NCBI GenBank assembly: GCA_023818865.1
Contig: JAMWDF010000141.1
Coordinates: 1 to 6,199 of the forward strand
Length of the DNA: 6,199 bases
Direction of reading: 5' to 3'
From: Candidatus Omnitrophota bacterium
GTDB lineage: Bacteria > Ratteibacteria > UBA8468 > B48-G9 > DSTR01
Shown here: in pieces, positions 1 through 6,199 of the stretch
Layout: each line of letters opens with the position of its first letter
Numbering within the stretch: the first letter of the stretch is position 1
Position numbers and translations under genes: made by a program
Notes under the pieces: generated by a model
Databases searched by the model: none
The model's input: the letters and a program-made list of their open reading frames with translations, nothing else
What the model was told of the DNA's origin: nothing

Positions 1-1755
1 AATATGCACTTCCTTTTCCTGTCCGTAACGATGGATGCGGCCCATGCGCTGTTCCAGACGGTTGGGGTTCCAGGGAAGGTCGTAGTTGACCATTAGCGAG
101 CAAAACTGCAGGTTAATGCCTTCCCCGCCAGCCTCGGTGGAGACCATTATCTGGGCTGTTTCGCGGAAGTCGTGCTCGGCGCGGGTGCGGGCATCAAGAT
201 CCATCCAACCGTGGAGGGTGACAACGGAATGCCCCCAGCCGCGCAATTTTTCAGCCAGATACTCCATTGTTTCGCGCGCTTCGGTAAAAATTAGCAATTT
301 TTCACGGCGCTTTTTAATGTTCTCAGCCTCTATCACTTGGTGTACCTCATTAAGTTTGGTTTCAATCTCGTGGCTCTCAGCCTCGCGGGCTAACTGCACC
401 AGGTCAGCCAGGGTTTGAATCTCCACTTCCAGTTCCTCGCGCGTCTCCGCTGCGGTCAGACGCTCAACCAGTTCCTCCTCCTTCTGCAGTCGTTCTTTTT
501 CTGGTGAGTCTTCCAACGTCTCTTCCTCCACCCGACCTGCTTTGGCTAACCACTGGCCTAATTTGAGGAGCTCCTCCAACCGGGCTTTGCGCCGCTCCAG
601 AGAACGGCGGACCGCGCGTACGCTGGAGGCAAGGCGACGCTGGAGAATGAGCAGGGCAAAGGCTACGTTACGCTTTTCGCTGGCCAGGGCTTTATTGTAG
701 GACTTTTCCACATACAGGGTGACCGCGTTGTACAAGCGTTTCTCTTCATCGTTGAGACGATACACCCTGGTGAAGACATATCGTGGAGGGAAAAGCGGCT
801 GGCCATCAAAATTGCGTAAGTCTTCCTTTAGCCGGCGGAGGAAAATGGGATTATCCTGGTCCTGCACTGATTCCTGAAGCATATCAGTATTGGCGAACAT
901 CCCTGGTTCCAAAAGGTCAAGGAAGAGATGGAAGTTCTCCGGGTCTCCCCGGTGAGGGGTCGCGGTCAACAGCAGCAAAAACTGGCTGATGCGGGAAAGT
1001 AATTCGCCGAATCGGTATCTCTCGGTCTTCTCGGTCTTTTCTCCGTAGCGGTAGGCGGCCATCTTGTGAGCCTCATCCACGATTACCAGATCCCACTGGG
1101 TTTCAGCCAGCGCCGCCATAATATCAGCCTGCTTGCCAAAATCCATAGAAGTAATAACTTGGGGCTCTTCTTGCCAGACATTCCGACCCCAGGTGGCACC
1201 CATGACCGCGCGGTCCACCACAGAAAATGATTCCGCGAAACGTTCTTTCATTTCCCGGCGCCATTGATCTTTCAGATGACCAGGAACCACGATCAACGTG
1301 CGCCGGACCAAGCCCCGGTATTTCAATTCCTTCAAAAGCAACCCAGCCATAATGGTCTTGCCTGCACCAGGGTCATCAGCCAGAAGGAAACGAATCCGCA
1401 GATTCCGCAAGATGTAATGGTAGATTGCTTCAATCTGGTGCGGCAGGGGATCAACTTGAGAGACATTGATGGCAAAAAAGGGATCAAACTGATAGGCAAA
1501 GCGGATGCGATGAGCCTCCATCGCCAAGAAAAAGGCTTCTGGGTTCCCGCAGCCTTCTGTGACCGCAAGGGAGGCTATCTGCACCTGGGCCAGGTCAGCT
1601 GGCGCCAGAATCCGGGAGTAGAATTGTTTGGTCTTGGTTCCTGTGGCTTCAATTTTCCAGCGGCTGCCTATCGCTCTGATGGTAAGGACCCGAACCGGCT
1701 CCGGCCAAAAAGGGCTTTCCAAAATATCATCAGGGCGAATATCAGACTGGGGCAT
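1..1755 (-). CDS. SNF2/RapA-like DEAD/DEAH helicase, DrmD-related group (C-terminus cut by window edge)
   Basis: This is a superfamily 2 ATP-dependent DNA translocase; 585 codons are visible, open from an ATG at 1755 to the left edge. In order: an N-terminal segment with a SPFWPEPVRVL motif (14-24); Walker A ADDPGAGKT (126-134), where classical SNF2 proteins have DEMGLGKT; motif II DEAH (227-230); motif III TATPH (264-268); a long charged, probably coiled-coil insertion (about 375-485); motif IV LLIFTEA (487-493); motif V STEAGGEGINLQ (539-550); motif VI QRMGRIHRYGQ (569-579). All catalytic motifs are intact. The start is supported by GGAGG three bases upstream and an in-frame TAA six codons upstream. 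From memory, relatives are about 1,000-1,100 residues, often with a C-terminal DUF3883 domain, and include solitary helicases and DrmD of DISARM. A biological substrate cannot be assigned. Its G+C is visibly higher than that of its neighbours. The helicase assignment is firm; a defence role is inference. Confidence 0.93.
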   Translation of the reverse strand, partial: MPQSDIRPDDILESPFWPEPVRVLTIRAIGSRWKIEATGTKTKQFYSRILAPADLAQVQIASLAVTEGCGNPEAFFLAMEAHRIRFAYQFDPFFAINVSQVDPLPHQIEAIYHYILRNLRIRFLLADDPGAGKTIMAGLLLKELKYRGLVRRTLIVVPGHLKDQWRREMKERFAESFSVVDRAVMGATWGRNVWQEEPQVITSMDFGKQADIMAALAETQWDLVIVDEAHKMAAYRYGEKTEKTERYRFGELLSRISQFLLLLTATPHRGDPENFHLFLDLLEPGMFANTDMLQESVQDQDNPIFLRRLKEDLRNFDGQPLFPPRYVFTRVYRLNDEEKRLYNAVTLYVEKSYNKALASEKRNVAFALLILQRRLASSVRAVRRSLERRKARLEELLKLGQWLAKAGRVEEETLEDSPEKERLQKEEELVERLTAAETREELEVEIQTLADLVQLAREAESHEIETKLNEVHQVIEAENIKKRREKLLIFTEARETMEYLAEKLRGWGHSVVTLHGWMDLDARTRAEHDFRETAQIMVSTEAGGEGINLQFCSLMVNYDLPWNPNRLEQRMGRIHRYGQEKEVHI

Positions 1756-1758
1756 AGT

Positions 1759-1763
1759 CCTCC
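1759..1763 (-). promoter_or_regulatory. Shine-Dalgarno site of the SNF2-like helicase
   Basis: The minus strand reads GGAGG followed by three bases and the ATG at 1755. The spacing is short but the match is strong. With the in-frame TAA a few codons upstream, it fixes the start of the helicase. Confidence 0.65.
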
Positions 1764-1769
1764 AGACAA

Positions 1770-1778
1770 ATTATACCA
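1770..1778 (-). promoter_or_regulatory. Candidate extended -10 promoter next to the helicase start
   Basis: The minus strand reads TGGTATAAT, a perfect extended -10 element (TGn plus TATAAT). No convincing -35 box lies 16-18 bases upstream, which extended -10 promoters can tolerate. Initiation about seven bases downstream would fall near 1763, inside the Shine-Dalgarno site, giving an almost leaderless transcript. It may therefore be fortuitous, or a minor start alongside the upstream candidate at 1890-1918. Confidence 0.35.
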
Positions 1779-1889
1779 GGATAACCGTTTTCTCTTAGTC
1801 TCCGCCGGCCGGGAAAGAAGGATTTCTTCTGCTGCCTCGGTTGGAAGTGAAGGGTATCCAGGAAATAGGAAGATTCCGCCATAATTGGT

Positions 1890-1918
1890 ATCTTATAAAA
1901 ACCAGCTGATTGTGTCAA
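1890..1918 (-). promoter_or_regulatory. Candidate sigma-A/sigma-70 promoter for the helicase
   Basis: On the minus strand there is a perfect -35 box TTGACA (1918 to 1913). Downstream are two overlapping -10 choices: TAAGAT after a 17-base spacer (1895 to 1890) or TATAAG, a closer consensus match, after 15 bases (1897 to 1892). Initiation would be near 1883, leaving a leader of about 128 bases before the helicase ATG. The position, just after hypC, suggests that the helicase is transcribed separately from hypC. Confidence 0.4.
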
Positions 1919-1978
1919 GAGATGAATTCTCCGAACTAACTGGGTATAGATGGCGACAAGAGGCTGCTTGGGGAAAAA

Positions 1979-2203
1979 TCAGGCTTGCTTTTTTCTGGCG
2001 AGTTGCTTTAAAACCTGTAAGGTCTTTCGCGCTTCTTTCACATCAAGTTTTTGGATGGCAAACCCTGCATGGACAATAACATAATCTCCCCGCCTAACAT
2101 TGTCCACCAGGCCAATCTGGATCTTCCTTCTTACTCCCCCTAATTCTACCACCGCTTCTCCGTCCTTGACGGTCACCACTTTCATCGGCACAGCCAGACA
2201 CAT
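1979..2203 (-). CDS. hypC: HypC/HupF-family hydrogenase maturation chaperone
   Basis: HypC is a small cytoplasmic chaperone that works with HypD to assemble the Fe(CN)2CO centre of [NiFe] hydrogenases and delivers it to the large-subunit precursor. The 74-residue product is of normal family length. It begins MCLAVP, carrying the essential Cys2 exposed after removal of Met1, and has the conserved GDYVIVHAGFAIQ segment at 39-51. A basic helix (about 56-73) ends the protein. The start is set by the invariant MCL N-terminus and by GGAGGG four bases upstream. hypC usually sits in a hyp operon next to hypD; here dinG diverges 49 bp away and an unrelated helicase lies downstream, so no partner is visible. 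Identity is close to certain; which hydrogenase it serves cannot be told. Confidence 0.95.
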   Translation of the reverse strand: MCLAVPMKVVTVKDGEAVVELGGVRRKIQIGLVDNVRRGDYVIVHAGFAIQKLDVKEARKTLQVLKQLARKKQA

Positions 2204-2207
2204 CCTA

Positions 2208-2213
2208 CCCTCC
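2208..2213 (-). promoter_or_regulatory. Shine-Dalgarno site of hypC
   Basis: The minus strand reads GGAGGG, then four bases, then the hypC ATG. This strong site contrasts with the absence of a clear one before the divergent dinG. Confidence 0.7.
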
Positions 2214-2237
2214 AGGTCTCTGTTCTGCCATATTCCA

Positions 2238-2246
2238 TGTTACACT
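2238..2246 (+). promoter_or_regulatory. Candidate extended -10 element for dinG
   Basis: The plus strand reads TGTTACACT, which fits TGn followed by a 4-of-6 match to TATAAT. The hexamer ends at 2246, and the dinG ATG begins seven bases downstream at 2253, so initiation at the usual distance would fall on or beside the A of the start codon. No convincing -35 box and no GAAC-N4-GTTC or CTGT-N8-ACAG LexA operator is seen in the 49-bp intergenic region. Confidence 0.3.
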
Positions 2247-2252
2247 AAAAGA

Positions 2253-5042
2253 ATGAATGCTTCCAGTTTTATCAATGGTAGCCGGACTTTGATTTTTCTT
2301 GACCTGGAGACAACTGGCCTGGATGCTCACAAGGATAGCATCATTGAGGTTGGTTGTCTGAAGGTTGAAAGGAACCAGGTAGTTAGTAAGTTTGACATTC
2401 TGGTCAACCCTGGGGTACCAATTCCCCTTTCCCTCCAGCGGTTAACCGGCATTAGCCAAGAAGAGGTTAACAAACAAGGGAGGGCCTGGACGGAAGTAAG
2501 ACCGCTCGTGACTAGTTTTATTAGCCAATTTCCAGTGGTGGGCCACAATATTTATTTTGACCGAGACTTTCTTCGCTCGCACGGCCTTGAGCTCAGTAAC
2601 ACTTTTTATGACACCGCGGAATTGGCCTGCCTTCTTTTTCCCTGTCTTGGCCATTATTCTCTGGTCAGCCTTCTAAAACATTTCTCCTGCCAGGTAGGAA
2701 GAAGCCATCGGGCGTTAACCGACTGCGAGAGCGCTTACCAACTCTGGTGCCGGTTGCTGGATACTGTTAAACCAGATGATGCTTTAAGAATTGAGCGGAT
2801 CAATGATTTTCTGGCTGGAACGGATTGGAAGATAAGAGAAATCCTAATTGATTTGGTTAAATATCTGAAGGAAGAAAAAGCAAGTCAAGAAGATAAGCAA
2901 GCAGTTTCCGCAACAGAAAAGCCAGGACCAACCAGGTGGCCGGAGTTTTCTTCTCTTTTTGCCCAGGGTGGACTGTTAGAAAAAAATTGGCCGGGTTACG
3001 AAGTCAGACCAGAACAACAGGCTATGGCCCAAAGTGTCTGGCAAGCCTTTGGAGAAAAGAAGTATCTGTTCATTGAAGCGGGTACTGGCGTAGGCAAATC
3101 TCTGGCTTACCTATTTCCTTGTCTTTACCACATCCATCAGGCTCAGAAAAAAATCGTCATTTCCACCAACACCAAGAATCTTCAAGACCAGCTGTGGCAC
3201 AAGGAGATACCTTTTCTCCAGCAGTGTTTCCCAGGAAACTTCACTGCTTGTCTGGTCAAAGGCAGAGAAAATTATGTCTGCTTGCGTCAGTGGCCCGCCT
3301 TGACTGGACAGCAACTGCCACTTTTCCCGGAAGAAAGAAAAGCCCTGGCTTACTTTTCTTCTTGGATAGACCAAACAAACAGCGGCCTTCTGGAAGAAAT
3401 CAGCGGCTGGTGTCTAAACAAAATTCCAGGGTTAAGAGAACTGGTGGAGGAAGTCCGGAGTGAAGAGGGAAATTGTCTCCATCGTCATTGTCCCTGGTTT
3501 AAGAGATGTCACTATCAGAGAATGAAAAAGAAGGCTGTCCAAGCTGACTTAATTCTCACCAACCACGCCTTAACCTTGAAGAAACCAGCATGGTTTCCGC
3601 CGTTTTCCTGTCTGGTGTTGGACGAGGCTCACAATGTTGAGGATGTGGCTACTGAAGTTTATTCTCAGGAAATCTCTCTTAGGGAAGTGGAAATGGTGCT
3701 TGCCTGGCTGAAGGAAAAAAATCCGTATAACCGGATGAGACTAGTCTGGTCAACCCTGAGCAAAGAAGGATTTCTGTCGCGCAAAGAGGCAGGATTACTC
3801 CGGGAGACATTGCGGGAAAGATTGGAATTTCTGGAAAGACAGGTTATTCCGGATTTAACCGGCGCGGTTATTTCTCTAATGAAAGACTGCCGGACTGTTC
3901 TGATTTCGGAAGCAAAACTAACTTTTGAGTGGTCCTCCCTAAAGAATAAAGCCAAGGATTTCTTGCTTGTCTGGAAGCAATTGAAGCAGTTACTTAAAGG
4001 TCTTTTCCCAAGGATAAGTTCAGCCTCTGTTAAAAATGCTTCTTTGCTGGAAGCCAGCCAAACAGTTTCCTCCATTCTGGAGCGGCTGGAAAAGATTAGG
4101 GAAAGCTTAGAATTCATTCTTGCTGGAGATGACCCAGAGTATGTTGGCTGGCTGGAGGTAGAAAAGGGAAAACCGGAAGGGACAATCTGGAGACTGAAAG
4201 CGGCCCCATTGGAACCAGGAAAATGGCTAGCAGAATCTTACCAGAACCTGGAAAGCATTGTTTTCACTTCGGCCACCTTAACCGTGGCAGGAGATTTTCG
4301 TTATTTTCTTGACCGGCTGGGAGCAAACCGTTTACCGGCAGAAAGGGTGATGGTGAAGGTTTTAGGTTCTCCATTTGATTACCAGCGTTCAGCTCTTTTG
4401 GCTGTTCCGAATGATTTTCCGGCTTTCTCTCACCAGGAGCCGGAAGAATTCCTCAATTCTCTTGCCCAAGGAATTTTGTCAGCAGCCGAAGCTACCCGAG
4501 GGAAAATTTTAGTTCTCTTTAATTCCGTGGAAAGAATGAATAAAGTTTATGCCTGGCTAAAGCCGACTCTGGAAAAGGAGAACATTCTTCTTCTTTGTCA
4601 GAATATAGATGGTAACCGGAGGGCTCTTGCCGAACAGTTAAGTCAGGCTTCTGAAGCCACAGTCCTCTTTGGCACAAAGAGTTTTCGGGAAGGGGTGGAT
4701 ATCTCTGGATTGACTGGGGTAGTCTTAGAGAAGTTGCCCTTTCCCAGTCCGGATGACCCGGTGATTGCTGGCCGGAGAAAATACCTTTTCTCTCAGGGCC
4801 GCAATGCCTGGAAAGAGTATTTGTTGCCTCTTTCCACCATTGCCTTTCGCCAGGCTTTTGGCCGACTGATTCGCCGAAAAAGCGACTACGGTTTCTTCAT
4901 GGTGTTTGATGCCAGACTGTTGAGTTCTTTTCGGGTTATGAAAGAATCTTTGCCCAACTGTCAGGAGCTGGTGGGACCACTGGCTGAGTTTCCGGAAGCC
5001 TTGACCAAGCGGCTTGTGGCCCTGAAAGAGAAGAAGAGATGA
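2253..5042 (+). CDS. dinG: DinG-type fusion: DEDDh 3'-5' exonuclease plus XPD-like Fe-S helicase
   Basis: The 929-residue product joins a DnaQ-like exonuclease to a superfamily 2 XPD/DinG helicase and probably acts in DNA repair or replication-conflict resolution. The exonuclease (about 11-170) has all five metal-binding or catalytic residues: D17 and E19 (DLET), D103 (HNIYFD), H152 and D157 (HRALTD). The helicase has Walker A AGTGVGKS (276-283), four cysteines placed for a [4Fe-4S] cluster (C343, C408, C413, C419), TNHAL (436-440), DEAH (457-460), TSATLT (672-677), motif V GTKSFREGVDISG (807-819) and motif VI RQAFGRLIRR (866-875). The length matches Bacillus/Staphylococcus DinG. I chose the ATG at 2253 because an earlier in-frame ATG at 2100 would add 51 residues encoded opposite hypC, with no family resemblance. 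There is no strong Shine-Dalgarno site. The downstream transporter overlaps its stop. Family identity is secure. Confidence 0.95.
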   Translation: MNASSFINGSRTLIFLDLETTGLDAHKDSIIEVGCLKVERNQVVSKFDILVNPGVPIPLSLQRLTGISQEEVNKQGRAWTEVRPLVTSFISQFPVVGHNIYFDRDFLRSHGLELSNTFYDTAELACLLFPCLGHYSLVSLLKHFSCQVGRSHRALTDCESAYQLWCRLLDTVKPDDALRIERINDFLAGTDWKIREILIDLVKYLKEEKASQEDKQAVSATEKPGPTRWPEFSSLFAQGGLLEKNWPGYEVRPEQQAMAQSVWQAFGEKKYLFIEAGTGVGKSLAYLFPCLYHIHQAQKKIVISTNTKNLQDQLWHKEIPFLQQCFPGNFTACLVKGRENYVCLRQWPALTGQQLPLFPEERKALAYFSSWIDQTNSGLLEEISGWCLNKIPGLRELVEEVRSEEGNCLHRHCPWFKRCHYQRMKKKAVQADLILTNHALTLKKPAWFPPFSCLVLDEAHNVEDVATEVYSQEISLREVEMVLAWLKEKNPYNRMRLVWSTLSKEGFLSRKEAGLLRETLRERLEFLERQVIPDLTGAVISLMKDCRTVLISEAKLTFEWSSLKNKAKDFLLVWKQLKQLLKGLFPRISSASVKNASLLEASQTVSSILERLEKIRESLEFILAGDDPEYVGWLEVEKGKPEGTIWRLKAAPLEPGKWLAESYQNLESIVFTSATLTVAGDFRYFLDRLGANRLPAERVMVKVLGSPFDYQRSALLAVPNDFPAFSHQEPEEFLNSLAQGILSAAEATRGKILVLFNSVERMNKVYAWLKPTLEKENILLLCQNIDGNRRALAEQLSQASEATVLFGTKSFREGVDISGLTGVVLEKLPFPSPDDPVIAGRRKYLFSQGRNAWKEYLLPLSTIAFRQAFGRLIRRKSDYGFFMVFDARLLSSFRVMKESLPNCQELVGPLAEFPEALTKRLVALKEKKR

Positions 5043-6199
5043 AAAAGCTGAAAGAATCAGTAAGAATAGCCCTTTTTTGTCTTCTCTGCAGCCTTTACTT
5101 TTTCTCCTATTTTCACCGAATTGCTGTCCCAGGGACAATCTTTAATGAACTTCAAGCCAGCTTTAACCTCTCAGCCAGCGGCGTGGCTAGCCTAGGGACT
5201 CTCTGTCTTTACATCTACGGTTTTATGCAGTTTTTTGCTGGAATTCTTTCTGATGCGTTTGGGTCCTTGAAGGTTCTTCTGACAGGAGGGGTTTTGCTAA
5301 CAGCTGGGTCTTTCGCCTTTTCGCTGGCTCCAGAATTAGGCATTCTCTTTGCTTCCCGGGCCCTGGTGGGTTTTGGCGCCAGTCTAATTTATGTTTGTCT
5401 CTTCAAAGCGCTCCACGAACTTTTCTCCCGCCGGGATTTCCCGGTATTCTTGGGAGTAGCCCTTTTCTTGGGTTATTCTGGCGGGCTGTTTGGTACCCTG
5501 CCCTTGGAGAGGTTGGTAGCCTTGGCCGGTTGGCGCGCTACCTTTTTCTGGTTGTCAGTAGTTAATGGCCTTTTTTTACTGGCCGCGTTTTTTCTGGCAA
5601 AGATGAAGGTGGGGTTTAACCAGGAGAAGGCACAAAGTTTTTCCGGGGAGATGATGTGGGAGGTTTATACCAACCGCAATGCCTTTCCCATCATCACTTC
5701 TGCGGTGATTAACTTTTCCCTCTATTTCCTCCTTCAAGCGATGCTAGGCCGGAAATTCCTTCAAGATTTTAGCGGTTTTGATTCTCTGACTGCTACCAGT
5801 TTTACTTTTGGGATGATCTTTGTCTCTATGGGAGTATCCCTTCTGGCTGGTTTTGGCACCAGGGCGTTAAACCGGAGAAAGCCGATTATGGTAGCGGCTA
5901 CCAGTCTCTGTTTTATAGCAGTTAGCTTGCTGGTCATGGGTGTTTTCGGTTTCCCCTTGGGGAAATTTTTTCTCTTGCCTTATCTGCTCTTAGGTTTTTC
6001 TTCCGGAGCCTCTTTGGTTTTCAGTACTTCGGTCCGAGAGGTTAACCCGGCTGAAGCCGTGGGCACAGCTGTTGGTTTTCTCAATGGGGTCTGCTACCTT
6101 TCCATCGCTGTGTTGATGAACCTTTCTGGCTGGGTGATGGACCGTTATGCTCCCAGGAGTATTACTTCCTTTGGCGCTATCATTTACCCAGCTGGTGCC
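5039..6199 (+). CDS. Major Facilitator Superfamily transporter (C-terminus cut by window edge)
   Basis: This is an inner-membrane secondary transporter; 387 codons are visible and the frame stays open to the right edge, near the usual 400-440 residue length. Hydrophobic segments fit MFS topology: about 10-30, 48-72, 77-96, 99-122, 135-158, 166-188, then a central cytoplasmic loop (190-212), 216-236, 252-273, 282-304, 308-330 and 342-365. The MFS motif A signature is present after the second segment as GILSDAFGSLKVL (68-80), with a shorter polar loop (NRRKP, 278-282) in the matching place in the second half. The N-terminal YFFSYFHRIAVPG (20-32) resembles organic-anion or nitrate-type MFS members of anaerobes, but the substrate cannot be assigned. 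The ATG overlaps the dinG TGA as ATGA, behind an A/G-rich stretch, so translation is probably coupled to dinG. Confidence 0.9.
   Translation, partial: MKKLKESVRIALFCLLCSLYFFSYFHRIAVPGTIFNELQASFNLSASGVASLGTLCLYIYGFMQFFAGILSDAFGSLKVLLTGGVLLTAGSFAFSLAPELGILFASRALVGFGASLIYVCLFKALHELFSRRDFPVFLGVALFLGYSGGLFGTLPLERLVALAGWRATFFWLSVVNGLFLLAAFFLAKMKVGFNQEKAQSFSGEMMWEVYTNRNAFPIITSAVINFSLYFLLQAMLGRKFLQDFSGFDSLTATSFTFGMIFVSMGVSLLAGFGTRALNRRKPIMVAATSLCFIAVSLLVMGVFGFPLGKFFLLPYLLLGFSSGASLVFSTSVREVNPAEAVGTAVGFLNGVCYLSIAVLMNLSGWVMDRYAPRSITSFGAIIYPAGA

Larger units (their letters stand above)
1756..1978. other. Non-coding gap between hypC and the helicase
   Basis: This 223-base stretch separates two minus-strand genes. 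It contains two candidate minus-strand promoter signals and the helicase ribosome binding site. I saw no convincing gene, no known riboswitch, and no GC-rich hairpin followed by a T-run that would end the hypC transcript. A weak 5-bp hairpin (minus strand AGAAG/CTTCT) and a short CCGGCCGG palindrome lie in the part that would form the helicase leader; neither is strong enough to call a regulator. Open frames crossing it on the plus strand are antisense to the helicase or hypC and show no recognisable protein. Confidence 0.6.

Noticed and set aside
86..989. Plus-strand open frames opposite the helicase (86-418 and 783-989)
   Set aside because: They are antisense shadows of the helicase frame, with low-information arginine/serine- or glycine/proline-rich translations and no motifs.
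1332..1568. Minus-strand 78-codon frame within the helicase
   Set aside because: It lies in another frame of the helicase sequence, which reads the Walker A region correctly in its own frame.
1..1755. Complete DISARM system
   Set aside because: Only the DrmD-like helicase is visible; drmA, drmB, drmC and a methyltransferase are not in the window, and DrmD has many solitary relatives.
1264..1884. A 206-codon plus-strand open frame that runs past the helicase start into the non-coding gap
   Set aside because: It is antisense to the helicase for most of its length, its translation shows no recognisable domain, and the opposite strand encodes clear helicase motifs.
1919..1978. Intrinsic terminator after hypC
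   Set aside because: Only a weak 4-bp GAGA/TCTC hairpin around a GAATTC site is visible, with no GC-rich stem and no following T-run on the minus strand.
2100..2252. Longer dinG start at 2100
   Set aside because: The added 51 residues are encoded opposite hypC, bear no resemblance to DinG, and the DEDDh domain begins normally soon after the ATG at 2253.
2204..2252. LexA operator upstream of dinG, expected from the E. coli damage-inducible gene
   Set aside because: No CTGT-N8-ACAG or GAAC-N4-GTTC palindrome is present in the intergenic region.
3665..4117. 150-codon minus-strand frame inside dinG
   Set aside because: It is serine/arginine-rich antisense sequence with no motif, and lies opposite a continuous DinG helicase domain.
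4725..5138. 137-codon minus-strand frame across the dinG-transporter junction
   Set aside because: It is antisense to the helicase motif VI region and the start of the MFS protein, both well supported on the plus strand.

Overview
The window looks like a chromosomal segment from a bacterium. The most informative gene is a DinG-type helicase with an N-terminal DEDDh exonuclease domain, an arrangement best known from Firmicutes and related lineages. A HypC maturation factor implies that the organism makes a [NiFe] hydrogenase, so an anaerobic or hydrogen-metabolising member of the clostridial lineages (or a neighbouring phylum) is a reasonable guess. Nothing here fixes the taxonomy more closely.

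Layout. Bases 1-1755 (minus strand) hold the first 585 codons of a large SNF2/RapA-like superfamily 2 helicase; its C-terminus lies beyond the left edge. Bases 1756-1978 are a non-coding gap with two candidate minus-strand promoter signals. Bases 1979-2203 (minus) encode a complete 74-residue HypC. A 49-bp divergent intergenic region follows. On the plus strand come a complete 929-residue DinG-type exonuclease-helicase (2253-5042) and, overlapping its stop codon by four bases, the first 387 codons of a Major Facilitator transporter (5039 to the right edge).

How the genes relate. No single pathway is evident. dinG and the transporter are arranged as a translationally coupled pair, although their functions have no obvious link. 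hypC stands alone, without hypA, B, D, E or F beside it. The SNF2-like helicase belongs to a group related to DrmD of DISARM and to other helicases found in defence islands, and hand-counted samples make it richer in G+C than the rest of the window (about 57% against 44%). It may therefore be an accessory gene at the edge of an island continuing to the left, but no other defence gene is visible. No tRNA, rRNA, CRISPR array, insertion sequence or recognisable riboswitch was seen. I found no clearly undescribed system; the points most worth a second look are the helicase edge, the lone hypC, the combined nuclease/Fe-S helicase features of DinG, and a possible leaderless dinG transcript.
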